A stretch of 64,000 nucleotides of DNA, from positions 2,666,001-2,730,000 of the forward strand of contig NZ_CP041616.1 in assembly GCF_007197575.1 (NCBI RefSeq), read 5' to 3'. Positions within the stretch are counted from its first letter, which is position 1. Each line of letters begins with the position of its first letter. Of the stretch, positions 32,454-41,932 are shown piece by piece. Origin of the DNA: Ornithinimicrobium ciconiae (GTDB lineage: Bacteria; Actinomycetota; Actinomycetes; Actinomycetales; Dermatophilaceae). The notes beneath the pieces were generated by a model that saw nothing but the letters and a program-made list of their open reading frames with translations, was not told the origin of the DNA and searched no databases. The position numbers and the translations under genes were made by a program.

Positions 32454-34019
32454 ATGGCACAGATCAGCCACGACGAGGCAAGCGTTGTCATCATCGGGTC
32501 GGGCGCGGGTGGCGGCACCCTGGCCTATGAGTTGACCAAGGCCGGGGTTCCCGTCGTGGTACTTGAGGCGGGTCCCTACCTGCGCAACGAGGACTACATG
32601 AACTTGGAGTGGGAGGCGTTCAACCAGATGGCCTGGTTGGACCCGCGCACCACCTCCGGCAGTTGGCGCATCGCGACCGATTTTCCGAACCTGCCGGCCT
32701 GGATCGTCAAGGCCGTCGGCGGCACGACCACGCACTGGTCCGGTGCGACCCCGCGCTTCAAGGCCCACGAGTTCCGCGCCCGCTCGACCTACGGCCGGGT
32801 CGAGGGTGCGAACCTGCTGAACTGGCCGATCACCCTCGAGGAGCTCGCGCCCTACTATGACAAGGCCGAGCAGTCGATGGGCTCCACCCACCGGCACGGT
32901 CGCCCGCCGCTGCCGGCCAACAACAACTACAAGGTTCTGGCCGCTGGTGCCGAGAAGGTCGGCTACAAGCATTACGCGACCGGTCCCTACGCGACCAATG
33001 CGGAGCCGTATGACGGGCGGCCGGCCACCGTGCAGGACGGGTTCAACTTCCAGGGCGACAAGCAGGGGTCAAAGTGGTCCACCCTGGTCCGTGAGCTCCC
33101 GCGCGCCGAGGAGACCGGCCTGATGGACCTGCGCGCGCAGAGCCAGGCCGTGCAGATCACCCATGGCAAGGACGGCCACGTCGATGCCGTCATCTATCTG
33201 GACGCCGAGGGCAACCTGCACAAGCAGTCCGCCAAGGTCGTCTGCGTCGCGGGTAACTCCATCGAGACTCCCCGGTTGCTGCTGATGAGCGCCTCCTCGC
33301 TGTTCCCCGACGGCCTGGCCAACTCCTCAGGCCAGGTCGGGCGCAACTACATGCGGCACACCACTGGCAGTGTCTATGCACGGTTTGAGAAGGACGTGCG
33401 GATGTATCGCGGCGAGACGATGTCCGGTCTGATCGCCGATGAGGCCCGCCACGACCCCTCCCGTGGCTTCGTGGGTGGCTACTACATGCAGATGATCTCC
33501 CTGGGTCCGGCCTTCCTGGCCAGCTTCATCGAGCCGGGAGCCTGGGGCAAGGAGTTCACCGAACTGATGGACGCCTATGCCCGCACCGCCGGCCTGTGGA
33601 TCGTTGGTGAGGACATGCCCCAGGAGACCAACCGGGTCACCCTCAACTCCACCGTCCAGGACAGGCATGGTCTGCCCGTGCCGGACGTGCACTTCGACGA
33701 CCACGCCAATGACGTCGCGATGCGCGCCCACGCCTATGCGGCGGCGGACTCCGTCTATGGCGCGGTCGGGGCGCTCGGCACCCACCACACGCCGCCCTAT
33801 CCCTCGACCCACAACCTGGGCACCTCGCGGATGAGCGAGCGCCCTGAGGACGGGGTCACAGACAAGTGGGGCCGCGCGCACGATGTGCCCAACCTGTTCG
33901 TCTCCGACGGCTCCCTGTTCACCACGGGAGCAGCAGCCAACCCCACCCTGACCATCGTCGCCCTAGCGATCCGCCAGGCGGAGTTCCTGGTGGAGCAACT
34001 CAAGACCGGGGCCCTCTGA
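32454..34019 (+). CDS. GMC-family FAD-dependent oxidoreductase
   Basis: This is a 521-residue cytosolic flavoprotein. The FAD-binding fingerprint is VVIIGSGAGGGTLAYELTKAG with a following acidic strand end (VVLEAGPYL). The C-terminal GMC segment includes HNLGTSRMSERPEDGVTDKWGRAHDVPNLFVSDGSLFTTGAAANPTLTI in spaced conserved blocks. It pairs with the subunit-3-like protein, a combination seen in sugar and glycoside (3-)dehydrogenases. No cytochrome c subunit is present, so electrons must go to another acceptor. Substrate is not determinable; a sugar, polyol or glycoside is likely. Confidence 0.9.
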   Translation: MAQISHDEASVVIIGSGAGGGTLAYELTKAGVPVVVLEAGPYLRNEDYMNLEWEAFNQMAWLDPRTTSGSWRIATDFPNLPAWIVKAVGGTTTHWSGATPRFKAHEFRARSTYGRVEGANLLNWPITLEELAPYYDKAEQSMGSTHRHGRPPLPANNNYKVLAAGAEKVGYKHYATGPYATNAEPYDGRPATVQDGFNFQGDKQGSKWSTLVRELPRAEETGLMDLRAQSQAVQITHGKDGHVDAVIYLDAEGNLHKQSAKVVCVAGNSIETPRLLLMSASSLFPDGLANSSGQVGRNYMRHTTGSVYARFEKDVRMYRGETMSGLIADEARHDPSRGFVGGYYMQMISLGPAFLASFIEPGAWGKEFTELMDAYARTAGLWIVGEDMPQETNRVTLNSTVQDRHGLPVPDVHFDDHANDVAMRAHAYAAADSVYGAVGALGTHHTPPYPSTHNLGTSRMSERPEDGVTDKWGRAHDVPNLFVSDGSLFTTGAAANPTLTIVALAIRQAEFLVEQLKTGAL

Positions 34020-34021
34020 CC

Positions 34022-34068
34022 GACGGCGGCCGCGGACTGGGCACGAGAGCCGGTCCGCGGCTGCCGTC
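34022..34068 (+). terminator. Terminator of the GMC operon
   Basis: A 16-bp stem (34022-34037 with 34053-34068, one G-T pair) starts right after the GMC stop codon. There is no T-run. The remaining bases to 34152 show nothing recognisable. Confidence 0.65.
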
Positions 34069-34152
34069 AACCAACGCACGTCAACCGACCCGTTCACTCA
34101 ATCCGTCGTCAGCCACCCGCCGGGCAGGTGCTGGCCAGTCGTGGGCGGTGGA

Positions 34153-34920
34153 TCAGTCGCGAGCGGTGAGCACGAGCGGCCCGTCCGCCGTGAGCGCGAC
34201 GGTGTGCTCGCTGTGGGCGGCGCGTGAGCCGTCCCGGCTCCGCAGCGTCCAGCCGTCGGCATCCGTGTAGATCTGGTCGGTGCCGGTCATCAGCCACGGC
34301 TCGATCGCGATGACCAGCCCCGGCGCCAGCTTCAGCCCGCGGCCCGCCCGACCGTCATTGGGCACGTGCGGATCACCGTGCATGGTGCGGCCCACTCCGT
34401 GACCACCGAACTGGGTGTTGACGCGGTAGCCCGCGGCACGGCATACCTCCCCGATCGCGGCGGAGACGTCGAACAGGCGACCACCGGGTCGCAGCGCGGC
34501 AATGCCGGCCGCCAGCGCCCGCTCCGTGGTGGCGATGAGGTGCTGGTCCTCCTCCCGGGCCTGACCCACGACGAAGGAGACGGCCGAGTCGGCCACCCAG
34601 CCGTCGATCGAGACCGCGAAGTCCAGGCTGAGCAGGTCGCCATCGCGCAGCGCATAGTCGTGGGGCAGCCCGTGCAGCGCACCGTCGTTGACGGACGTGC
34701 AGATCACCTTGCCGAAGGGCATGGCACCGAAGCTGGGGTGATAGTCGACATAGCAGCTCGTGGCCCCGGCCTGCGCGATGAGCTCGGTTGCGCGGGCGTC
34801 GATCTCGAGCAGGTTGGTGCCGACACCGACCTCCTGCCGCAGGGTGGCCAGCGTGTCCGCGACGAACCGGCCCGCGGGCCGCATCGCCTCGATCTCGCGC
34901 GGGGTGAAGTGCTCGATCAC
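34153..34920 (-). CDS. map: Methionine aminopeptidase type I
   Basis: This enzyme removes the N-terminal Met from nascent proteins. The 255 residues carry the dinuclear metal ligands: Asp in LSLDFAVSIDGWVADSA (two Asp), His in GHGVGRTMHGDP, Glu in IAIEPW and a C-terminal Glu in HSEHTVAL. The active-site His lies in NDGALHGLP. There is no N-terminal SH3-binding extension, so it is the short form. The GTG start is six bases after the glyS stop, so the two are probably cotranscribed. Confidence 0.95.
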   Translation of the reverse strand: MIEHFTPREIEAMRPAGRFVADTLATLRQEVGVGTNLLEIDARATELIAQAGATSCYVDYHPSFGAMPFGKVICTSVNDGALHGLPHDYALRDGDLLSLDFAVSIDGWVADSAVSFVVGQAREEDQHLIATTERALAAGIAALRPGGRLFDVSAAIGEVCRAAGYRVNTQFGGHGVGRTMHGDPHVPNDGRAGRGLKLAPGLVIAIEPWLMTGTDQIYTDADGWTLRSRDGSRAAHSEHTVALTADGPLVLTARD

Positions 34921-34926
34921 CGCGCC

Positions 34927-36330
<1,404 letters not shown>

Positions 36331-36336
36331 GCGGCG

Positions 36337-36362
36337 AGTTTAAGCCGTCCGCCGGTTAGGCT
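36337..36362. promoter_or_regulatory. Divergent -10 boxes of glyS and the DUF6703-like gene
   Basis: TAAACT on the minus strand (36342-36337) is six bases from the glyS ATG. TAGGCT on the plus strand (36357-36362) is seven bases from the GTG at 36370. Neither start has a Shine-Dalgarno sequence. Confidence 0.55.
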
Positions 36363-36369
36363 CGGACCC

Positions 36370-36729
36370 GTGTCCAATCCGATCCACTCCGCCGACCCTC
36401 ACTACCAGTCCACGGGAGTCCGCGCCGCGATAGAGCGGGCGAGTATGCCGGCTCTCGCCAAGCTCGCCAAGTTGCCCACGTGGCTGCCGATGGTGGCGGT
36501 AGCGGCACTCATCCTCGTGGGCGCGTTCATCGGCGGGCCCCTGGTGGACGACGGCGGCGTGCGGATCGCCGGAGTCGTCGGGCTCAGCCTGATCGTTGTG
36601 GCCCTGCTGGGCCTGCTGTGGCTGCTCTATCTCAGCTGGCCCCACCTGACCTCCTCGCTGCGGCTCATGCGCATCGCCGTGCTGACGCTGCTCCTGGCGA
36701 TCGTCATCACCCAGTTCGTCACGCGTTGA
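36370..36729 (+). CDS. Small membrane protein (DUF6703-like)
   Basis: This is a 119-residue protein with an N-terminal soluble ~40 residues and three hydrophobic spans (WLPMVAVAALILVGAFIGG, RIAGVVGLSLIVVALLGLLWL, and LMRIAVLTLLLAIVITQF). The GTG start sits seven bases after TAGGCT. It is conserved in actinobacteria next to glyS or metal transport genes as far as I recall, with no assigned role; the DUF name is from memory. It ends six bases before the Zur palindrome. Confidence 0.75.
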   Translation: MSNPIHSADPHYQSTGVRAAIERASMPALAKLAKLPTWLPMVAVAALILVGAFIGGPLVDDGGVRIAGVVGLSLIVVALLGLLWLLYLSWPHLTSSLRLMRIAVLTLLLAIVITQFVTR

Positions 36730-36734
36730 GCCAT

Positions 36735-36772
36735 TTGACAATGATTCTCACTCTGAGTGAGAATCATTGTCA
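36735..36772 (+). promoter_or_regulatory. Double Zur box over the znuA promoter and start
   Basis: 36736-36772 is a perfect 18-1-18 palindrome containing two Zur/Fur-type 15-mers, TGACAATGATTCTCA (36736-36750) and TGAGAATCATTGTCA (36758-36772). TTGACA (36735-36740) and GAGAAT (36759-36764) would serve as -35 and -10, seven bases before the znuA ATG. Zinc-bound Zur would therefore cover the whole promoter and start codon. Confidence 0.85.
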
Positions 36773-37863
36773 TGACGCGACGCCCCCTCGCATTCACCGC
36801 GCCCCTGATCGCCGCCACAGCACTGGCCTCCTGTGGCAGCAGCGACAGTGGCGGTCCATCCGGCGAGGAGGTTCGACTCCACGTGGTCACGGCCTTCTAT
36901 CCGCTCCAGTTCGCCACCCAGCGAGTGGTCGGCGGAGCTGAGGGGGTCAGCATCGAGACCCTGGCCAGCCCCGGGGCGGACGCCCATGACCTGGAGCTGA
37001 CTCCGCGTCAGTTGGCGTCGGTCAGCGAGGCAGACCTGGTGGTCTACTCCGCCAGGATGCAGCCTGCGGTGGACGAAGCGGTCGCCGCGCAGGCCGCGGA
37101 CCGCAGCCTCGATGCCGCAACGGTGGCCGACCTCGTGGAGCACGGAGACGATGACCCGGCCGACGGTCCCGACGGACACGACCACGAAAGTCATGAGGGC
37201 CACGACCACCACGAGGACGCAGACGGCGAGCCTCACGAGGGCCACGACCACGGGGACGAGCACGCCGACAGCCACGACCACGAGGATGCCGACAGCCACG
37301 AGGACGAGGGTGCCGACGGCCACGAGGGGCACGACCACGGGCCCCTCGACCCCCATTTCTGGCTGGATCCACAGCGCTACAGCACAGTCAGCGAGGCGAT
37401 CGCCGAGGACCTGGCCGCGCTGGACCCGGACAATGCCGAGACCTACCGCGCCAACGCAGCGGACTTCTCGGCCGAGCTCCAGGACCTGGACCAGGAGTTC
37501 ATGACCGCCCTCGCGGACTGCGAGCACGACACCCTGGTCACCACGCACGAGGCCTTCGGTTATCTGGCAGAGCGCTATGGCCTGCACCAGGTCGGCATCA
37601 CCGGCATCTACTCCGGCGCGGAGGCCTCCCCCGCCCGCATGGCGGAGATCACGCGAGAGGTCGCGGCACTCAACGTCCCCGCGATCTATGCCGAGTCCTC
37701 CCTCGGTGGCGACCTGGCCGAGGTCATCGCCGCCGAGACCGGGACCGAGGTGCTGGTCCTCGATCCGATCGAGGGGATCACCGCCGACTCGCCCGGGGCC
37801 GACTACCTTGAGGTGATGCGGGCCAACCTCACCTCTCTGCGCCAGGGCCAGGGGTGCGCATGA
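36772..37863 (+). CDS. znuA: Zinc ABC transporter substrate-binding lipoprotein
   Basis: This is the extracellular zinc-capture protein, 363 residues, with lipobox ALASC (Cys21). Cluster A-1 metal ligands include His in GADAHDLELTP, His in PHFWLDPQRY, His in TTHEAFGYLAERYG, and an acidic residue near the C-terminus. Residues ~124-190 are an unusually long His/Asp/Glu-rich loop with at least 20 histidines (GHDHHEDAD type), typical of zinc rather than manganese binding but long for the family. ATG lies at the edge of the Zur palindrome. It is first of znuA-znuC-znuB-zur. Confidence 0.93.
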   Translation: MTRRPLAFTAPLIAATALASCGSSDSGGPSGEEVRLHVVTAFYPLQFATQRVVGGAEGVSIETLASPGADAHDLELTPRQLASVSEADLVVYSARMQPAVDEAVAAQAADRSLDAATVADLVEHGDDDPADGPDGHDHESHEGHDHHEDADGEPHEGHDHGDEHADSHDHEDADSHEDEGADGHEGHDHGPLDPHFWLDPQRYSTVSEAIAEDLAALDPDNAETYRANAADFSAELQDLDQEFMTALADCEHDTLVTTHEAFGYLAERYGLHQVGITGIYSGAEASPARMAEITREVAALNVPAIYAESSLGGDLAEVIAAETGTEVLVLDPIEGITADSPGADYLEVMRANLTSLRQGQGCA

Positions 37864-38750
37864 CAACGACTCGCCTGCCCGAGGCCGGAGATAGCAGATC
37901 CATCCCGGCCATCCGCCTCGACCACGCCTCCTTTGGCTATGCCGGACGGCCCTTCACAGACGGCCTCAACGTCACGATCAGCCAGGGCGAGGTGGTCGCC
38001 CTCCTCGGTCCCAACGGCTCTGGCAAGTCCACGACGGTCCGTGGGTTGCTGGGACTGACCGACCACGTCAGCGGCACGGTCGAGATCCTCGGCACCACGC
38101 TGGAGGATCTCAGCGACCGCAGCCGACTCGGTTACGTGCCCCAACGGCATACCCTGTCCAACTCCGTGCGCTCCACGGTCCGCGAGGTGATCAGCACGGG
38201 CCAGCTGGCCAGCCGCTCCTGGTGGCGCAGGGCGACGGTCGAGGACCGCGAGCTCGTGTCGAGGGCAGCCGACACGGTGGGCCTCGCCGACCGTCTCGAG
38301 GCCGATGTCGCCACCCTCTCCGGTGGCCAGCAGCGGCGGGTCCTCATCGCGCGCGCCCTGGCCTCCCGACCCGACGTGCTCATCATGGACGAGCCAACGG
38401 CAGGAGTCGACGTCGCCAACCAGGCCGTGCTCGCGACCGTGCTGCGTCGGCTGGCCGGGATGGGCGTGACCATGGTCGTGGTCACCCACGAGCTGGCCGC
38501 GTTGCGCGGCATCGTCGATCGCATCGTGGAGATGGATGCGGGCCACATCAGCTTTGACGGCACACCGCGGGAGTATGCCGAGCACCGCGCCGCCGTGTCC
38601 CGCGCCGCGGACTCCGGGCTGGGACAGCCCGACACGAACGGTACGCACCCCGGCTACCACGATCACCACCACGACGAGGAGCCCGAGGAGCACGGGCTGC
38701 TCAGTGGCACCGGGCCGATGGACGGGCCGGTTGAGGGGAACGAGACGTGA
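37860..38750 (+). CDS. znuC: Zinc ABC transporter ATP-binding protein
   Basis: This is the ATPase of the zinc importer, 296 residues. Walker A GPNGSGKST, signature LSGGQQRRV, Walker B VLIMDEPTAGVD and switch His in VVTHELAAL are present. ATG overlaps the znuA stop (ATGA). The C-terminal ~45 residues form an extra acidic/His-rich tail (HPGYHDHHHDEEPEEHG), not needed for ATPase function and perhaps a cytosolic zinc sensor or sink. An in-frame start six bases upstream (37854) is also possible. Confidence 0.93.
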   Translation: MTTTRLPEAGDSRSIPAIRLDHASFGYAGRPFTDGLNVTISQGEVVALLGPNGSGKSTTVRGLLGLTDHVSGTVEILGTTLEDLSDRSRLGYVPQRHTLSNSVRSTVREVISTGQLASRSWWRRATVEDRELVSRAADTVGLADRLEADVATLSGGQQRRVLIARALASRPDVLIMDEPTAGVDVANQAVLATVLRRLAGMGVTMVVVTHELAALRGIVDRIVEMDAGHISFDGTPREYAEHRAAVSRAADSGLGQPDTNGTHPGYHDHHHDEEPEEHGLLSGTGPMDGPVEGNET

Positions 38751-39769
38751 TGCCCGAGATCCTGTCCTACGACTTCATGCGCAACGCGCTCCTCGCCGCC
38801 CTCCTGGTCGGCGCGGTCGCACCACTGGTTGGCATCTTCCTGGTCCAGCGTCGGCTGTCCCTGATCGGTGACGGGCTGGGCCACGTCGCCCTCGCCGGAG
38901 TGGCGATCGGCGTCTTCCTGGACGGCCAGCCCATCGTCACCGCTCTCATCGCGGCCGTGCTCGCCGGTGTCGCGGTGGAGGTGATCCGCGCCAGGGGCCG
39001 GGCCAGTGGCGACATCGCCCTCGCCGTCATGTTCTATGGCGGCATCGCGGCCGGCGTGGTCATCATCAACCGGGTCGATGGCGGCCAGAGTTCCAACCTG
39101 ACCAGCTATCTGTTCGGCGCTATCACCACCACCTCCACCGGGGACCTTGTCGTCTTCGCCGCCCTGTCCGCCGTGATCATCGCGGTGACGGTCGTGCTGC
39201 GTCAGCGACTGTTCCTGGCCGCCGGCGACGAGGAGTATGCCCGTGCCAGCGGACTGCCGGTGATGGCCCTGAACATCACCCTGTCGGTCCTGACAGCCGT
39301 GACCGTGGTGGTCTCGATGCGAGTGGTCGGACTCCTGCTGATCAGCGCCCTGATGATCGTGCCCAACGCCGCCTCCCAGCAGGTCGCCCGCAGCTTCCGC
39401 TCGGCCACCCTGTGGGCCGTGCTCTTCGGAGTGCTGTCCTCGGTGGGTGGCGTCGTGGTCTCCTTCTATGCCGACACCGCGGCCGGCGGGACGATCGTGC
39501 TCCTGGCGATCGCGCTCTTCCTGGTCGTCGCAGCAGTGGTGTCCGTCGTGGCCTGGGCCACCGCCCACCGGCACCGCATCGCCGAGCGGCACCCGCACGA
39601 GCACGGCCCGGGCTGCGGCCACGAGGCCATCCCGCACGGTGACCATGTCGACTACCTGCACGGCGACCACCGCCATGCCCCGCACGGCGGCCACTACGAC
39701 GAGCACGCCGACCACTCAGAACGAGACCACTCAGAACGAGACCACGTAGACCACCCCGTTGGGCCGTGA
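38750..39769 (+). CDS. znuB: Zinc ABC transporter permease
   Basis: This is a membrane subunit of the ABC-3 family, 339 residues with about eight spans, including RRLSLIGDGLGHVALAGVAIG and VGLLLISALMIVPNAASQQVA. ATG overlaps the znuC stop (ATGA). The last ~70 residues after the final span are hydrophilic and His-rich (HPHEHGPGCGHEAIPHGDH; HSERDHSERDH encoded by 15-bp repeats near 39713-39745). All three importer parts therefore carry His-rich additions. Confidence 0.92.
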   Translation: MPEILSYDFMRNALLAALLVGAVAPLVGIFLVQRRLSLIGDGLGHVALAGVAIGVFLDGQPIVTALIAAVLAGVAVEVIRARGRASGDIALAVMFYGGIAAGVVIINRVDGGQSSNLTSYLFGAITTTSTGDLVVFAALSAVIIAVTVVLRQRLFLAAGDEEYARASGLPVMALNITLSVLTAVTVVVSMRVVGLLLISALMIVPNAASQQVARSFRSATLWAVLFGVLSSVGGVVVSFYADTAAGGTIVLLAIALFLVVAAVVSVVAWATAHRHRIAERHPHEHGPGCGHEAIPHGDHVDYLHGDHRHAPHGGHYDEHADHSERDHSERDHVDHPVGP

Positions 39770-39798
39770 CCCAGTTTGACTAGGAGCAGGTGACCCCC

Positions 39799-40194
39799 AT
39801 GACTTCCACCCGCCGCCGCCCGACGCGGCAGCAGGCTGCTGTGGCGGCCGCGCTGGCGGACGTCCAGGACTTTAGTTCCGCCCAAGATCTGCACGCACGG
39901 CTGCGCGACGCAGGTGAGACCGTGGGCCTGGCCACGGTCTACCGCACCCTCACCGGCATGGCTGAGTCCGGTGAGGTGGACGTGCTGCGCACCGACGAGG
40001 GCGAGGCTGTTTATCGGATGTGCAGCACCGGCCACCACCACCACCTGGTGTGCCGAGACTGCGGGCGCACCGTGGAGATCGAGGGTCCGGCCGTCGAGCG
40101 TTGGACAGATCAGGTCGCTGCTGACCACGGCTTCAGCGACGTGGCCCACACGCTGGAGGTGTTCGGCACCTGCGCCGACTGCGCCGCTCTCTAG
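39799..40194 (+). CDS. zur: Fur-family regulator, predicted zinc uptake regulator
   Basis: This is a 131-residue Fur-family repressor. The winged helix includes RRPTRQQAAVAAALADVQDFSSAQDLHARL and LATVYRTLTGMAE; metal sites are in STGHHHHLVCRDCG (His cluster plus CxxC) and TCADCAAL (second CxxC). Four Cys form the structural zinc site. Location directly behind znuACB and the Zur-type palindrome support Zur rather than Fur or Mur. ATG at 39799 is preferred on fold, though AGGAG at 39782 is far; GTG at 39790 would be too close to it. Confidence 0.92.
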   Translation: MTSTRRRPTRQQAAVAAALADVQDFSSAQDLHARLRDAGETVGLATVYRTLTGMAESGEVDVLRTDEGEAVYRMCSTGHHHHLVCRDCGRTVEIEGPAVERWTDQVAADHGFSDVAHTLEVFGTCADCAAL

Positions 40195-40346
40195 GAGCGC
40201 GCGACAGCCCATGACGCCTGTCCGGACCACCAGGCCTATTACGTTTCAGTAACAAGTCTGGTGAAGGGCCCCGAACGACACTGGGCGCCAACTAGATTCA
40301 GCACACCTGGCCGACCCCCTGCGGCCGGAGCAGCCAAGGAGCAACG

Positions 40347-41129
40347 ATGCTCGCTGTGCACAACCTCGAGGTGGTCTACGAGGACGTGATGCTCGCCGTG
40401 CGCGGCGCCAGCCTGTCCGTGGGCCGGGACCGCATCGTGGCCCTCCTGGGAGCCAACGGGGCAGGCAAGACGAGTTTGCTGCGGGCCATGACCGGTCTGC
40501 TCGACGTGCACCGCGGCAAGATCACCCAGGGCGAGGTCAGCATCGACGGGCGCAAGCTCGACACCCGCAGCGCCTCCTCGGTGGTCCGTGCCGGTGTCGG
40601 CCAGGTGATGGAGGGCCGGCGGGTCTTTGTCGAGTTCACCGTGGAGGAGAACCTGCGCGTCGGCGGCCACACCGCTGCGGCCAAGGGCCTCGAGGAGAAG
40701 TTCGACCGCATCTACGGCATGTTCCCCGTGCTGGCCGACCGCCGCAGCACGATCGCTGGCTACCTCTCCGGTGGCGAGCAGCAGATGCTGGCGATCGGTC
40801 GCGCCATGATGTCCGACCCCGAATATCTGCTCCTGGACGAACCCAGCCTGGGTCTGGCACCCAAGATGGTGGAACGGATCCGCGACCTCATCGTGGAGAT
40901 CAACGCGGCTGGCACTGGCATCCTGCTGATCGAGCAGAACGCTGCCATGGCACTCTCGATCGCCCACCACGGCTATGTCATGGAGAACGGCATCACAGTC
41001 ATGGACGCCGCTGCGGAGAAGCTGCGAGCGGACGCAGACATCCAGGAGTTCTACCTCGGCATCGGCGCCGAGGGCACGTCGCTGCGGGACGTGAAGCACT
41101 ACAAGCGGCGCAAGAGGTGGCTGTCGTGA
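40347..41129 (+). CDS. livF: Branched-chain-type ABC transporter ATP-binding protein
   Basis: This is a 260-residue ATPase of the HAAT family. Walker A GANGAGKTS, signature LSGGEQQML, Walker B YLLLDEPSLGLAP and switch region LLIEQNAAMAL fit LivF. AAGGAG lies six bases upstream of the ATG. The C-terminal ~30 residues (IGAEGTSLRDVKHYKRRKRWLS) are a basic extension. It is first gene of a six-gene operon; the next gene overlaps its stop (GTGA). The substrate may not be an amino acid, given the CoA-ligase gene inside the operon. Confidence 0.9.
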   Translation: MLAVHNLEVVYEDVMLAVRGASLSVGRDRIVALLGANGAGKTSLLRAMTGLLDVHRGKITQGEVSIDGRKLDTRSASSVVRAGVGQVMEGRRVFVEFTVEENLRVGGHTAAAKGLEEKFDRIYGMFPVLADRRSTIAGYLSGGEQQMLAIGRAMMSDPEYLLLDEPSLGLAPKMVERIRDLIVEINAAGTGILLIEQNAAMALSIAHHGYVMENGITVMDAAAEKLRADADIQEFYLGIGAEGTSLRDVKHYKRRKRWLS

Positions 41130-41932
41130 CCACTCCCCTGCTCACGGCCGAGGGCATCACGCTGCGGTTCGGCGGCAATGTCGCCCTGGACGACGTCAGC
41201 TTCGAGGTCCGCCCCGGCGAGCTGTTCGCGATCATCGGTCCCAACGGCGCCGGCAAGACCTCGACGTTCAACTGCATCTCAGGGGTCTATCGTCCCCAGG
41301 CCGGCGAGATCACCTTCCGCGGGAGCTCCGTGCTCGGGCAGCGCCCCGACCGGATCGCTGGCCGCGGCATCGCCCGGACCTTCCAGAACATCGAGCTGTT
41401 CGACAACCTCTCGGTGCTGGAGAACCTGCTCCTGGGGCGGCACCACCTGATGCACTCACCCTGGTGGCAGGCGCTGGCCTGGCTGCCTGGCACGCGGCGG
41501 GAGGAGCGGGCCGCCCGCCTGGAGATCGAGTACCTCATCGAGTTCCTGGACCTCACCGCCGTGCGCCGCCACCCGGTCGGGATCCTGCCCTACGGCATCA
41601 AGAAGCGCGTCGAGTTGGGCCGAGCACTGGCGATGCAGCCCGAGCTGCTGCTGCTCGACGAGCCGGTGGCGGGCATGAACGCCGAGGAGACCGAGGACAT
41701 GGCCCGGTTCATCCTCGACATCCGCACCGAGCTCGGCCTGGCGATGATCATGGTCGAGCACGACATGCGCCTGGTCATGGATCTGGCGGACCGGGTCATG
41801 GTGATCGACTTCGGTCGGCGGATCGCGCTGGGCACCCCGCAGGAGGTCCAGCGCGACCCCGCAGTCATCGCGGCCTATCTCGGGGGCGCCACCGACGAGG
41901 TCCTCGAGTCTGCCCAGGAGGATCTGCGATGA
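41126..41932 (+). CDS. livG: Branched-chain-type ABC transporter ATP-binding protein
   Basis: This is the second ATPase, 268 residues, LivG type. Walker A GPNGAGKTS, LivG-specific long insert with RGIARTFQNIELFDNLSVLENLL, Walker B LLLDEPVAGMNAEET and switch MIMVEHDMRLVMDL. The signature is altered: LPYGIKKRVELGRAL replaces the LSGGQ-type motif, as is usual in LivG proteins (they often read LPYGQQR). GTG at 41126 overlaps the livF stop; GTG at 41117 is an alternative. The ligase gene start overlaps its stop (ATGA). Confidence 0.9.
   Translation: MTTPLLTAEGITLRFGGNVALDDVSFEVRPGELFAIIGPNGAGKTSTFNCISGVYRPQAGEITFRGSSVLGQRPDRIAGRGIARTFQNIELFDNLSVLENLLLGRHHLMHSPWWQALAWLPGTRREERAARLEIEYLIEFLDLTAVRRHPVGILPYGIKKRVELGRALAMQPELLLLDEPVAGMNAEETEDMARFILDIRTELGLAMIMVEHDMRLVMDLADRVMVIDFGRRIALGTPQEVQRDPAVIAAYLGGATDEVLESAQEDLR

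Noticed and set aside
40195..40346. Riboswitch or attenuator before the liv operon
   Set aside because: No stable nested stems or known aptamer features could be recognised; only a weak TAGATT at 40293-40298 suggests a promoter.
41117..41125. Longer livG form starting at GTG 41117
   Set aside because: The GTGA overlap at 41126 with the livF stop matches the coupling used elsewhere in the operon; the extra three residues are not informative.
41126..41932. LivG as a defective ATPase because its LSGGQ motif is changed
   Set aside because: LPYG-type signatures are normal for LivG-family ATPases; Walker A and B are intact.
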